A stretch of DNA of 25,243 bases from JABIFK01 sp047619225. GTDB lineage: Bacteria; Latescibacterota; UBA2968. Where the stretch lies: the NCBI GenBank assembly GCA_047619225.1, contig JBLHJX010000048.1, forward strand, positions 1-25,243, given 5' to 3'. How positions within the stretch are numbered: the first letter of the stretch is position 1; every line of letters starts with the position of its first letter. The position numbers and the translations under genes are program-made. Shown here in pieces: positions 14,255-21,829 of this stretch. The notes beneath the pieces are model-generated. The model was not told the origin of the DNA. It searched no databases and saw only the letters and a list, made by a program, of their open reading frames with translations.

Positions 14255-15934
14255 ATGCCACAATCTAAATTAGAACCCAAATTGATCACAGTTTTAAAAG
14301 AGGGTTATTCTCTTACGCAGTTGCGACAAGATGTGATCGCGGGTCTTATTGTGGGCATTGTGGCCTTGCCGCTGGCCATTGCATTTGCCATTGCGTCGGG
14401 TGTGAAACCCGAGCAAGGGTTGTATACAGCAGTCATTGCTGGTTTTATTATTTCAGTATTGGGTGGCAGTCGTGTTCAAATTGGGGGTCCAACGGGCGCC
14501 TTCATTGTTATCGTTTATGAAATTGTGCACCAATATGGGTATGAAGGTTTGGCCACCGCCACACTAATGGCTGGTGTTTTGTTGGTGATTATGGGTTTTG
14601 CCCGATTGGGTGCTGTGATTCAGTTCATTCCTTACCCATTGACCATTGGTTTTACATCGGGTATTGCTTTGATCATTTCGGTGACACAAGCACGCGATTT
14701 TTTTGGTCTACAAATGGCAACGGTTCCTGGTGATTTTATGGAAAAGTGCGTTGCTTATTATGAACATTCTTCCACATGGAATCCTGAGGCTTCGGGTATT
14801 GGTCTTTTTACGGTCGCAATTGTGTGGTTTTGGCCCCGCATTACACGCCGGGTGCCTGGGTCTTTGATCGCCATTTTTGGTACAACAGCCATTGTGCATG
14901 GGTTGGGTTTGTCGGTCGAAACCATTGGCAGTCGATTTGGTGCGGTGCCTTCATCATTGCCTATGCCCCATTTGCCAAATTTGGAATGGGACCATGTCAA
15001 ACAACTTTTTTCTCCCGCATTGTCGATTGCACTTTTAGGCGGTATTGAATCGCTGTTGTCGGCTGTTGTGGCAGATGGTATGACAGGGCGCAGACACCGT
15101 TCGAATATGGAGATTATTGCGCAGGGCGTGGCCAATATTGCCTCACCTATCTTTGGTGGCATACCTGCAACAGGTGCCATTGCACGAACGGCTACAAATA
15201 TAAAAAGCGGGGGCCGTACACCCATTGCAGGCATTGTTCATGCCTTCACATTGTTGTGTATTATGGTTTTTGTTGGCAAATGGGCTGCATTGATTCCGTT
15301 GGCAACCTTGGCAGGTATTTTATTGGTTGTTGCTTACAATATGAGTGAGTGGCGTTTGTTTGTTAAATTGTTGCGCAGCCCCAAAAGTGATGTGGCCATT
15401 ATGCTCAACAGCTTCTTGTTAACTGTGTTGGTCGATTTGACCATTGCCATTCAGGTTGGGGTGGTGCTTTCGGCGTTTTTGTTTATGCGGCGTATGTCTG
15501 AAGTGACACAAATAGGCTATACAACAATGGCAACAGAAGAAGAAGATGATCCTACCGATCCCAATGCTATCGGCCAACGTACCATACCCGATGGTGTTGC
15601 CGTGTTTGAAGTGTATGGATCCTTTTTCTTTGGTGCCGCAGAAAAGTTTAAAACGGCGATTACACAAATTGAAAAACAGCCACGGGTTTTGATTTTGCGC
15701 TTGCGCCATGTTTTGGCCATCGATGCGACGGCGTTGCGTGCCGTTGAAGATTTGTATGAGCGCATTCGCAACGGGGGTGGTGTTTTGCTGCTTTCAGGCA
15801 TACACGCACAACCTTTGGTTGCTTTGGAACGTGCGGGTCTGTTTGATTTGATTGGCAAAGACAATGTGACTGCCAATATCGATTTGGCTATTAAACGCGC
15901 AGAAGAAATTTTGGCAACGGTAGATCAGGTTTAG
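14255..15934 (+). CDS. SulP-family anion transporter with STAS domain
   Basis: The ATG at 14255 (MPQSKLEPK, 559 residues) is preferred over the upstream GTG at 14150 because GGAG lies 8 bases before it. The N-terminal 400 residues hold the SulP membrane domain with the typical segments DVIAGLIVGIVALPLAIAFA, GGPTGAF and GGIPATGAIARTATNI. The C-terminal part, starting around VAVFEVYGSFFF, is a STAS domain with the conserved LRLRHVLAIDATAL stretch. SulP proteins carry sulfate, bicarbonate, chloride or dicarboxylates across the inner membrane; this one could export or import sulfate linked to sulfatase activity, or take up bicarbonate. It is the only plus-strand gene before 24 kb and a single-gene unit with its own terminator. 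Confidence 0.93.
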   Translation: MPQSKLEPKLITVLKEGYSLTQLRQDVIAGLIVGIVALPLAIAFAIASGVKPEQGLYTAVIAGFIISVLGGSRVQIGGPTGAFIVIVYEIVHQYGYEGLATATLMAGVLLVIMGFARLGAVIQFIPYPLTIGFTSGIALIISVTQARDFFGLQMATVPGDFMEKCVAYYEHSSTWNPEASGIGLFTVAIVWFWPRITRRVPGSLIAIFGTTAIVHGLGLSVETIGSRFGAVPSSLPMPHLPNLEWDHVKQLFSPALSIALLGGIESLLSAVVADGMTGRRHRSNMEIIAQGVANIASPIFGGIPATGAIARTATNIKSGGRTPIAGIVHAFTLLCIMVFVGKWAALIPLATLAGILLVVAYNMSEWRLFVKLLRSPKSDVAIMLNSFLLTVLVDLTIAIQVGVVLSAFLFMRRMSEVTQIGYTTMATEEEDDPTDPNAIGQRTIPDGVAVFEVYGSFFFGAAEKFKTAITQIEKQPRVLILRLRHVLAIDATALRAVEDLYERIRNGGGVLLLSGIHAQPLVALERAGLFDLIGKDNVTANIDLAIKRAEEILATVDQV

Positions 15935-15964
15935 AAAGAAGAGGGATTTTCTTTTTAAAGGCAT

Positions 15965-16004
15965 ATACCGCATCCCATTTGCAAGTGGGATGCGGTATTT
16001 TTAT
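15965..16004 (+). terminator. rho-independent terminator of the SulP gene
   Basis: ATACCGCATCCCA (15965-15977) pairs with TGGGATGCGGTAT (15986-15998) plus two inner pairs around a TGCA loop, followed by TTTTTATT. The stem lies about 30 bases after the SulP stop. The T-tract runs into the 3' end of the convergent gene whose stop is at 16001. Confidence 0.88.
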
Positions 16005-16522
16005 TCAAAACACAAGCGTGCATAACGCAAAAATATGCCCCCACCAGGGCGACCAAAAGGGCCGTTGACGGCAAGTACGGCAATGACGTGTGTGTGGCCT
16101 GTTTCGGCACTTTCGGTGATGCAAACGCGTTGTGGGTAGTTGAAACCTGAGACACACCCACGACCTGTTTCGCCAAAGGCTTTGTCGCATTCCCCATCGA
16201 TCCAGAGTTCGCCATAGTCATCGACACAGGTTTCGAAATAAACTGATTTGCCTGCGATGTTTTCGCCGTTGACGGTTTCGGGTAGCGTGACGGACATGCG
16301 ATACCAACCAAAGCAGAGGCCCTTAGAGCGGCCTTTTTGAATGTCGTCAATCACGTCCCAGGTGCTGTCGTCATAATCGGCCAAGCGGGCAGGCGTTTCG
16401 GCAAGTTGATCGACCAGACCCCCATTGGGTTCACCGGGCACAAGGCCATCGGCATAACGCCATTGTGCGTTGACGCGCGTTTTGTGTTCGGCATTTTCAA
16501 GGTCTAATATTTGTTGGCCCAT
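16001..16522 (-). CDS. stand-alone SMP-30/gluconolactonase-associated sugar-binding-like domain
   Basis: The 173-residue protein is read from ATG 16522, preceded by GAGGA at 6 bases. Residues from CFGWYRMSVTLPE to VYFETCVDDYGELWIDGE, then GFNYPQRVCI and AVNGPFGRPGGGIFLRYARL, match the jelly-roll, GH2-like accessory domain that some SMP-30/gluconolactonase-family proteins carry in front of their beta-propeller. Here no propeller follows: the frame ends after the domain and converges on the SulP terminator. The domain has the conserved aspartate-rich turn (VDDYGELW) typical of sugar-binding beta-sandwiches. There is no signal peptide. Function is unknown; a binding or partner subunit is possible. 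It lies about 109 bases after ywbE and may be the last gene of that operon. Confidence 0.75.
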   Translation of the reverse strand: MGQQILDLENAEHKTRVNAQWRYADGLVPGEPNGGLVDQLAETPARLADYDDSTWDVIDDIQKGRSKGLCFGWYRMSVTLPETVNGENIAGKSVYFETCVDDYGELWIDGECDKAFGETGRGCVSGFNYPQRVCITESAETGHTHVIAVLAVNGPFGRPGGGIFLRYARLCFE

Positions 16523-16548
16523 GATATTCCTCAATGAAAAAGGTTAGT

Positions 16549-16624
16549 GCGCGAAGTGCAGAGAGTGGCGCGTAAAATCAAATGGTTCTTCACGCTTTGC
16601 GTCACGCGCTTCGCTCTCTGTGCT
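16549..16624. repeat. imperfect palindrome between genes
   Basis: GTGCAGAGAG with nearby GCGCGT on the left (from about 16557) and ACGCGC with CTCTCTGTGC on the right (to 16623) can pair into a long hairpin with a few mismatches and a two-base bulge. The inner part holds further GCGT/ACGC words. It fills most of the gap between ywbE and the sugar-binding-domain gene. It could be a dispersed palindromic element or stabilise the operon mRNA. No U-tract follows, so it is not a classical terminator. Confidence 0.5.
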
Positions 16625-16630
16625 TTAAAA

Positions 16631-16855
16631 TTAAAAACGTTGTTGATAATTGTTGGATTGATTTGCGCCATCAATATTCTTCACCCGCCCGACTTCGCCT
16701 GATTCGAGGCGCACCTTAATGCCGTGTGGGTGTGTTTGGGCATTGGTTAGGATGTCTTTGACAATACCTTGGGTTAAGGTGCCCGCACGTTGATGTTGTT
16801 TTTGAACAATGGCGACTTTGAGACCGGCTTTGATTTGGCTGCGTTGTGTGCCCAT
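16631..16855 (-). CDS. ywbE: YwbE family protein
   Basis: The 74-residue protein starts at ATG 16855 (MGTQRSQIKAGLKVAIVQKQ), preceded by AGAGAG. It matches the small YwbE (DUF2196) family over its full length: RAGTLTQGIVKDILTN, then HPHGIKVRLESGEVGRVKNI. YwbE proteins are short, basic, beta-rich and of unknown biochemical role; the pattern resembles a KOW or OB-like fold. The gene follows the PhyH dioxygenase gene by 14 bases. An upstream extension of the frame overlaps PhyH and lacks a ribosome site, so I left it out. Confidence 0.9.
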   Translation of the reverse strand: MGTQRSQIKAGLKVAIVQKQHQRAGTLTQGIVKDILTNAQTHPHGIKVRLESGEVGRVKNIDGANQSNNYQQRF

Positions 16856-16869
16856 TTTTACTCTCTGTG

Positions 16870-17751
16870 TTATGTTCGGGGTGTGATGTTGAGGTTCCAA
16901 CTTTTCCAGTACTGTTTGACGGGATCATCTTGTGGCCACTCGGCATATACTTCGTCCCAAGTGAGCCAATGTAAATGTGGTTGAAGTGAATCTTCGCGAA
17001 CGGGGTGACTGCGAGGTTGATAGCGGTAATCGCAAGACAAACGCAAGCGGTCTGATTGATTGTCGCGCCCTTGATGCACGGTGAGACTGTGTAAAAAGAG
17101 CACATCGCCACAGGTCATGGGGGCGGTAGCCCAACGGGTGTTTTCATCGAGTGTAACACCACGTCCACCGGCACCTTCTGCGGCCTGGGTTTCGAGCTTG
17201 CCCTGTTCGTGCGTACCGGGTGCACAGGCCAACCCACCCAATTCATTTGGGCAATCGCCTAAGGGAAACCAAGCGGTCCAGGTATTTTCGCTGCCGCCAA
17301 TATAATAATTGTCTTGATGGGGCGGGGTAGAATATCGTGCAGAGTTGGGAAAGAGCAAGCGGAGAATGTTGCGACTGTGGGGTAAAACGGGTTCGTTGAA
17401 TAAGATTTCGAGTGGTCGAATGAGGCGGGGGTGTAGGGCCATGGCATGAAAGGCCTGTAATCTTTGTATGTCACAATAGAAGTCGCGCCATTGGGGTGTT
17501 GCTTCTTTGTTTCCAGGTACATCGGGTGCAGCGACACCCAATAAAGGAGGTGTGTTGGGTGCAAGCCATCCATAGGTTTGAACGATGTCCATGATGGGTT
17601 TGCGAAGGGTGATGATGTCGTTTTCTGGTAGGAGGTTTTTAAAGAAGAGATAGCCTTCTTTCTGCGCAAACGCGCGAAGTTTTTCAGGTGTTTCGAGCAT
17701 GGGTGTCGCGTCTTTAAATGGCGCGACGTTTTTCATGGAGGTCATTGCCAT
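16870..17751 (-). CDS. phytanoyl-CoA dioxygenase (PhyH) family protein
   Basis: The 293-residue protein is a non-haem Fe(II)/2-oxoglutarate dioxygenase. The iron triad is His145 and Asp147 (PPHQDNYY) plus His226 (SLTVHQGRDN). Arg237, 11 residues after the distal histidine, is placed to bind 2-oxoglutarate. The C-terminal WDEVYAEWPQDDPVKQYWKSW is common in bacterial PhyH proteins annotated from sponge-associated and related genomes. It hydroxylates a small molecule in the cytoplasm; true phytanoyl-CoA is unlikely. The ribosome site GGAG is made of the last codon and stop of the peptidase gene, so the two are translationally coupled. Confidence 0.9.
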   Translation of the reverse strand: MAMTSMKNVAPFKDATPMLETPEKLRAFAQKEGYLFFKNLLPENDIITLRKPIMDIVQTYGWLAPNTPPLLGVAAPDVPGNKEATPQWRDFYCDIQRLQAFHAMALHPRLIRPLEILFNEPVLPHSRNILRLLFPNSARYSTPPHQDNYYIGGSENTWTAWFPLGDCPNELGGLACAPGTHEQGKLETQAAEGAGGRGVTLDENTRWATAPMTCGDVLFLHSLTVHQGRDNQSDRLRLSCDYRYQPRSHPVREDSLQPHLHWLTWDEVYAEWPQDDPVKQYWKSWNLNITPRT

Positions 17752-17755
17752 TGTA

Positions 17756-18499
17756 TTACTCCGGGTGATGATATTTTAATATTTCATCAATTGCAAGTCT
17801 GTGAACGGCCACGCGTTTGTCTAAGGGCCAAGACGTGGAGGCGGTTTCGGTGATGATGATGTGGTCGGTATGATGGGCATATACGTAGGGTGACAGGCCG
17901 ACTTCTCCCCAAGAGAGCGAAACTTTGTAAACACCTTCTACGATCAGATCTTCATCATTTGTATCATCGTTACTTTGGGTGTCTATGGGACCTATTTGTT
18001 TGCTTTTTTCTGCGATGGATGGGGCTAACCACTGTTGGTTTTTGTGTTGTTCATAAAAGTAGGAACCGTTGCCGTCGTAGTCTTCATGCATGTCGAGGTG
18101 AGCGGCGAACGTGCGGTCTTGGAGCGCATATTTGATTAAGTTGGCTTCGGGCACGGTGTCGCTTTCAAATGCACGGTTGATGTCAGTGCCTTGGGCGTTT
18201 TCGCGTGTGTTGGCAACATAGCCTGTGGGATTGATACACGGAATAAACAGGATATGGAATTTTTCAGATATCTCTGAGAGGTCACTTTCGAGAAATTGCA
18301 AAATGGCTTCCACTGGGGCAGGTTCGTCGCCGTGCATGCCGGCTGAGAGTAGGATGCTCACTTTTTTTGGCGAAGGTTCGCCCAATGAAAGTTGATACAT
18401 TGGGTATTCCTGAACGATGCCGATGGTTTGCATGCTCAAATGGGGACTTTGAAGTGCGTTGAGGCGTTTTTCTATATCAGAATATTTTCGTGTGGACAT
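17756..18499 (-). CDS. M14-type zinc carboxypeptidase / AstE-AspA-like deacylase
   Basis: The frame is open far upstream, but ATG 18499 (MSTRKYSDIEKRL) has AGGAA 6 bases before it, and the region upstream codes for the sialidase in another frame. The 247-residue product has zinc ligands His56 and Glu59 (GMHGDEP) and His138 (LDMHED), substrate residues Asn108-Arg109 (GTDINRAF), and the probable catalytic Glu218 (ITETAS). This is the compact M14 fold shared by metallocarboxypeptidases and succinylglutamate or aspartoacylase-type deacylases. It could trim a peptide or remove an N-acyl group from an amino sugar or amino acid. It is a cytoplasmic protein, 7 bases after the sialidase frame. Confidence 0.85.
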   Translation of the reverse strand: MSTRKYSDIEKRLNALQSPHLSMQTIGIVQEYPMYQLSLGEPSPKKVSILLSAGMHGDEPAPVEAILQFLESDLSEISEKFHILFIPCINPTGYVANTRENAQGTDINRAFESDTVPEANLIKYALQDRTFAAHLDMHEDYDGNGSYFYEQHKNQQWLAPSIAEKSKQIGPIDTQSNDDTNDEDLIVEGVYKVSLSWGEVGLSPYVYAHHTDHIIITETASTSWPLDKRVAVHRLAIDEILKYHHPE

Positions 18500-18506
18500 A
18501 GGGTTC

Positions 18507-19278
18507 CTATTTGTAGAATTGATCAATGTCGTAAATTTTGAGCATAATTTCTGAGTCGCGTGCCCAGTCGGTGCCACGTGTGTAATAGGTGATGAGGGCT
18601 TCGTTGTTTTGGTAGTGGACGGCAGCGTAAGCTGCGTCGTGATCGGTTCGGTTGTCGATGTCACCCACGATGTCCCAGGTTTCGCCTTCATCTTTTGATA
18701 GGGCAGCCGTAAGGGGAGTGCGCGGCCAATTGCGATCTGAAGCGACACAATTCCATAAGAGTAAGAGATCGCCCGTGGGCATACGAGTGACCAAGGGCGG
18801 TGAATCGGGTGCGGGCAAGTCAACGGGTTCGGGTGTGGTCCAGGTGGTGCCTTGGTCGTCGGAGTAGGCTTTGTAAATGCATTTCTGTGTGGTGCGTAAC
18901 AAACATAAAAGACGGCCGTCTTTGCGCTCGATAATGGATGGTTCGTGTGCACCTCGCCCTGGTGCGGTCATGGTGTTGTTTGACGTTTTTCCCCCAAACG
19001 TTTTCTTGTAAGATGAACTTGGAACTCCACGTGCGACCTTGATCCGTTGAGATTTTGCCTGAGAGTTGGCAGGGAAATTCGTCTTGGGTACCGCGTTCGG
19101 TGTCGTATTGGGTGCGAAATGGATCGGAGGGGCGATTGGCATAATACTCGGACCAGACGTGCATCAGTCTGTTGTTGCTCAAGGGAAAGATGAGCTGATG
19201 ATCATGCCGTGTATTCTCAGGTGTCCAGGGGCAAATGATTTGTTCGTACTTGGGGGCGATCAAGGGACGGTCGGGCAT
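18507..19278 (-). pseudogene. sialidase/BNR-repeat protein, frameshifted
   Basis: Two overlapping minus-strand frames together code for one protein of about 256 residues. The first starts at ATG 19278 (AGGA 8 bases upstream) and covers NTRHDHQLIFPLSNNRLMHV and the Asp box STDQGRTW (77-84), up to QENVWGK. The second frame continues with MTAPGRGAHEPSIIERKDG, a second Asp box SDDQGTTW, a third SKDEGETW, and ends YDIDQFYK at 18507. The switch lies in a homopolymer, five C and five T on the plus strand at 18986-18995; one base fewer restores a single frame. The family releases terminal sialic or related acids, or merely binds glycans through the propeller. Length is short for a six-bladed propeller. 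It may be a true mutation, a sequencing error, or slippage. Confidence 0.82.
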
Positions 19279-19280
19279 TT

Positions 19281-20579
19281 TTAGATTCCTTTTCTGCCTG
19301 CATTTCGTATTAGGTCTCGCGTCGATGTTTGCTCGGCATGGCCGGGCAATGTACGGCTAAGAATGAAAACAATAAAGTACAAAAATTGAATACCCGCCAA
19401 ATAAAGGAGCTCTGGGTCATATGGGGTGTCTGTGATGTTTTGAACATATTCAAAGATCGTGCCACCAGCCAAACCGCCGATAATGCCCCCAAAGGAGGCA
19501 CCATACATGATCGTGGAGAAGCTTTCGGCTTGGTAGTCGGGTGAGACGGCTTTCATCATGGTGTGTGTGCGCCCCATTTGATGGGCACCGTCAATGATGC
19601 CCCAGGCGAGAAAGATGGCACCGGCCCAGAGGGTGAAGTAGAGGGAGTCTGTTGGCAATGTGATCCAGGCAAAACCGAGTATGAACATGCCAAAGAGGGC
19701 AAATGAGATGGCCGATCTTCCGCCGTGGCGATCAACGATCTTTCCCCAAAAGGGCAGGCAAATGAGCTGGCCTAAGGCACTAACCGATGTGAGCCAGACA
19801 AAATGCATATAGGGCATACCCCGACCTGTGAGCAATACGACCCAAAAGGTGTAGCCCATAGAACGCAAACACATATACACAGCCATGTAAATGCCGAGGT
19901 GTTGGACGGGGTTGTGGTTGAGGACGTGCCAGAGACGTTGGAAGAGGTTTTTGTTGGTATCTACTTGAGGGCGTTCAGGCACTTTGCGTATCCACCAGGC
20001 GCCTAAGAATGTGGCGAGCAATGAGAGCGCAAAAAGAGGCGTGAAATGTTCGGCAGGCGGTTTGGCACCCAAGTACCAGCCTACACAAACGGGTAAGATA
20101 ATACCAAGGGCGCTTTGGGCCATGCGCATACGCGCCAAGAAATGGCCAATGGCATCCCCCGCGGTATTGTCTTGGATGAGCGGCCACCAAGAGGTATTTG
20201 CGGTTTGTTGTAAAAGGCCTCGCAAGGTGATCATGATAATGGCAAGCCAAACCGCTTGTGTGTTTGGTTCAAGATATAAGGCCAGAGCAATAAGACTGAG
20301 CGTTGGGAGGATGGAGATCGTGCGGCCCCAGAACATGAGAGAGGCTTTGCCAATTTTGGGAATGAGATAAAGACCGATGAGGCGTGTGGCGCGTTCAAGA
20401 TGACTGGCCGAAGCAAGCAGACCCACTTGGAACGCCGAAGCATTTAGGGCGAGTAAAAAGAGTGAGCTGATAGAGGTAATAAAGGCGTTGTTCGCCGATC
20501 CCATAACGGCCAATCCCACAAGCCGAGGCTGCCCCTTCTTTCGCTGTTCTTCTGTCAGCATGTTTTCCGGTTCCGACAT
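19281..20579 (-). CDS. MFS transporter
   Basis: The 432-residue protein has about twelve hydrophobic segments. It has the basic loop motif of the major facilitator superfamily between segments 2 and 3 in degenerate form (RATRLIGLYLIPKIG) and a second-half equivalent (WGKIVDRHGGRSAI). A charged loop (VPERPQVDTNKNLFQRLW) links the two halves. It would move a small solute, probably a sugar or sialic-acid-like compound judging by the sialidase directly behind it, two bases apart. AAGG precedes the ATG by 8 bases. It is the first gene of the six-gene unit, and the 13-bp inverted repeat at 20618-20660 lies 38 bases upstream of its start. Confidence 0.88.
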   Translation of the reverse strand: MSEPENMLTEEQRKKGQPRLVGLAVMGSANNAFITSISSLFLLALNASAFQVGLLASASHLERATRLIGLYLIPKIGKASLMFWGRTISILPTLSLIALALYLEPNTQAVWLAIIMITLRGLLQQTANTSWWPLIQDNTAGDAIGHFLARMRMAQSALGIILPVCVGWYLGAKPPAEHFTPLFALSLLATFLGAWWIRKVPERPQVDTNKNLFQRLWHVLNHNPVQHLGIYMAVYMCLRSMGYTFWVVLLTGRGMPYMHFVWLTSVSALGQLICLPFWGKIVDRHGGRSAISFALFGMFILGFAWITLPTDSLYFTLWAGAIFLAWGIIDGAHQMGRTHTMMKAVSPDYQAESFSTIMYGASFGGIIGGLAGGTIFEYVQNITDTPYDPELLYLAGIQFLYFIVFILSRTLPGHAEQTSTRDLIRNAGRKGI

Positions 20580-20617
20580 AAATCCCTTTAGTTTAATTTC
20601 ATCCTTATTTCGTGCGA

Positions 20618-20660
20618 TTTGGCGTAATATATTAATTGTTGTCGTAAATATTACGCCAAA
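20618..20660. promoter_or_regulatory. 13-bp inverted repeat, likely operator for the MFS-sialidase operon
   Basis: TTTGGCGTAATAT (20618-20630) and its exact reverse complement ATATTACGCCAAA (20648-20660) are separated by 17 bases. A CGT at 20611 and ACG at 20665-20667 extend the symmetry outward. The element sits in the AT-rich leader 38 bases before the MFS start. The arm-to-arm distance of 30 bases is about three helical turns, which fits two protein dimers or a looping dimer; it could alternatively fold as an RNA hairpin. No regulator gene is adjacent. Confidence 0.65.
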
Positions 20661-20713
20661 ATATACGATAGAGAAGCAGATATTGGCTAAAAAAGAATCC
20701 GAGCTATTTTTGT

Positions 20714-21223
20714 TTATAACAAGCCACTGATATTACTCACCGGTGAAAAGTAACCCGCATCACCCATGGCTTGAAGCACTGTGTCTGCTTCTCGTGGAGA
20801 GAGTATTTCGTCTCGGCAGCAGGCTTTGAGAATGCCAATGGTGCCTGTGAATTTTACAGTGTGATCTTGGCAAGCGGCTCTTGCGGCTTTGTCGTCTGTG
20901 ATTACGATGCCACCACGGGTTTGTGCGCAGGCAATGCAAGAGGCTTCACCAGGGGATAGGGTGCGCAATAAATCGCGAAAGATGTCTCTTTCTGGATTGT
21001 TTAACACGCCTGATGCGCCGAACATACCCGTTGTTATCGTTTTTTCTATTTCGTGTAAAATGGTGTATCCGGCTGCAATGCCATCGGCTATTTCGTCTTG
21101 AACTGTGGGTGTGATTTGGAGGCGAGTACCATATCGTGTGGTTAAGAGATCGAGCCGTTTTGCGAATGCAAAGTTGCATAGGGTTACTGTGTCGCAATAA
21201 TAGAGAACGGTCTCATCAGGCAT
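20714..21223 (-). CDS. PIN-domain toxin, DUF3368-like
   Basis: I start at ATG 21223 (MPDETVLYYCDTVTLCNFA, 169 residues). GAGGA stands about 8 bases before it inside the antitoxin gene, while the upstream ATG at 21244 has none. The PIN acidic residues are Asp11, Glu44 (VQDEI), Glu93 (SPGEASCIACA) and Asp110/Asp111 (VITDDKAAR). The segment GTIGILKACCRDEILSPREAD is characteristic of the DUF3368 branch. Such proteins are presumed ribonucleases held inactive by the adjoining antitoxin. The gene overlaps the antitoxin by 8 bases. Several cysteines (10, 16, 96, 99, 108-118 region) are more than usual. Confidence 0.82.
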   Translation of the reverse strand: MPDETVLYYCDTVTLCNFAFAKRLDLLTTRYGTRLQITPTVQDEIADGIAAGYTILHEIEKTITTGMFGASGVLNNPERDIFRDLLRTLSPGEASCIACAQTRGGIVITDDKAARAACQDHTVKFTGTIGILKACCRDEILSPREADTVLQAMGDAGYFSPVSNISGLL

Positions 21224-21524
21224 TGGCCGTGTCCTCGTCGGCATAGGCGCTGTTTTGATCGATGCCGTGTTCGTGGAGCCATTCTCTTAATTGCAAGGCG
21301 TGCATGCCCATGACGCGGGCGAGTTTGCTTAGGCTGATGTATCCGCCTTGATAGGCGGCTAGGGCTTGGTTTTGATGTAGGGGCAAATCTGAAACTTGAT
21401 AACAAGCCGATAGGGCATCTCTTACGAGTTGTCCTTTGCTTTTGCCGCGCGATTTGGCCAGGTACTTGAGTTTTTGATCCATTTCGTTATCGAGCTTGAC
21501 GTGTAGGGTTGCGTCTTGTGCCAT
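21216..21524 (-). CDS. antitoxin with ribbon-helix-helix and UPF0175-like helices
   Basis: The 102-residue protein begins at ATG 21524 (MAQDATLHVKLDNEMDQKL) with AAGGAG 7 bases upstream; an upstream frame extension lacks a ribosome site. Residues 1-45 look like a ribbon-helix-helix DNA-binding domain (beta strand THLHV-type, then two helices around GKSKGQLVRDAL). Residues 60-90 (YISLSKLARVMGMHALQLREWLHEHGI) resemble the UPF0175 helix-turn-helix. The combination pairs commonly with DUF3368 toxins. It probably represses its own promoter through the symmetric site at 21539-21576. Confidence 0.82.
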   Translation of the reverse strand: MAQDATLHVKLDNEMDQKLKYLAKSRGKSKGQLVRDALSACYQVSDLPLHQNQALAAYQGGYISLSKLARVMGMHALQLREWLHEHGIDQNSAYADEDTANA

Positions 21525-21538
21525 TGGATTCTCCTTTG

Positions 21539-21576
21539 TGTATAGAATTTTGTATAAGTATACAAGATATTGTACA
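21539..21576. promoter_or_regulatory. symmetric four-half-site operator upstream of the antitoxin
   Basis: TTGTATA (21550-21556) and TATACAA (21559-21565) form an inverted repeat with a two-base centre. Outside it, TGTATA at 21539-21544 and TGTACA at 21571-21576 are each exactly 12 bases away from the inner half-sites, so the whole array is symmetric about 21557/21558. It lies 15-52 bases before the antitoxin ATG, where a promoter must be. Ribbon-helix-helix antitoxins bind such repeated short half-sites cooperatively. Confidence 0.7.
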
Positions 21577-21740
21577 TTTATGGAACTGGAAGATTTCAAA
21601 AATTAAACCGAATAAACGCCTTAATAAATCTATGTTCTTGTAATCATATTTTGAATGTTTGAAAAAATGTGGATTAGGCTTTTAGGCAGCGATGAGAATT
21701 GGGTGCGTCAGTTTGAGTAGAAAATAGATTGATTGCTGAC

Positions 21741-21806
21741 AAATCCCCCTGTGTCCCCCTTTGAAAAGGGGGAGGTCGATGGGTTTTTTAGGTAGGGGGT
21801 TGATTT
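21741..21806. repeat. CCCCC/GGGGG palindromic element
   Basis: CCCCCTTT (21755-21762) and AAAGGGGG (21765-21772) form a perfect inner hairpin. Flanking AAATCCCCC (21741-21749) faces GGGGGTTGATTT (21795-21806) as an imperfect outer arm. The compact layout resembles dispersed intergenic palindromes known from many bacterial genomes. It lies between the second toxin-antitoxin pair and the sulfatase stop. No clean U-tract follows on the minus strand, so termination of the sulfatase transcript is uncertain. Confidence 0.55.
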
Positions 21807-21829
21807 CGGGTGTTTCTTCCATCTTTTAT

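Noticed and set aside
16856..16900. Upstream extension of ywbE
   Set aside because: It overlaps the PhyH 3' end, lacks a ribosome site, and family members begin close to the chosen ATG.
18500..18952. N-terminal extension of the M14 peptidase frame
   Set aside because: Low-complexity Pro/Thr-rich translation lying antiphase over the sialidase gene; a clear ribosome site supports 18499.
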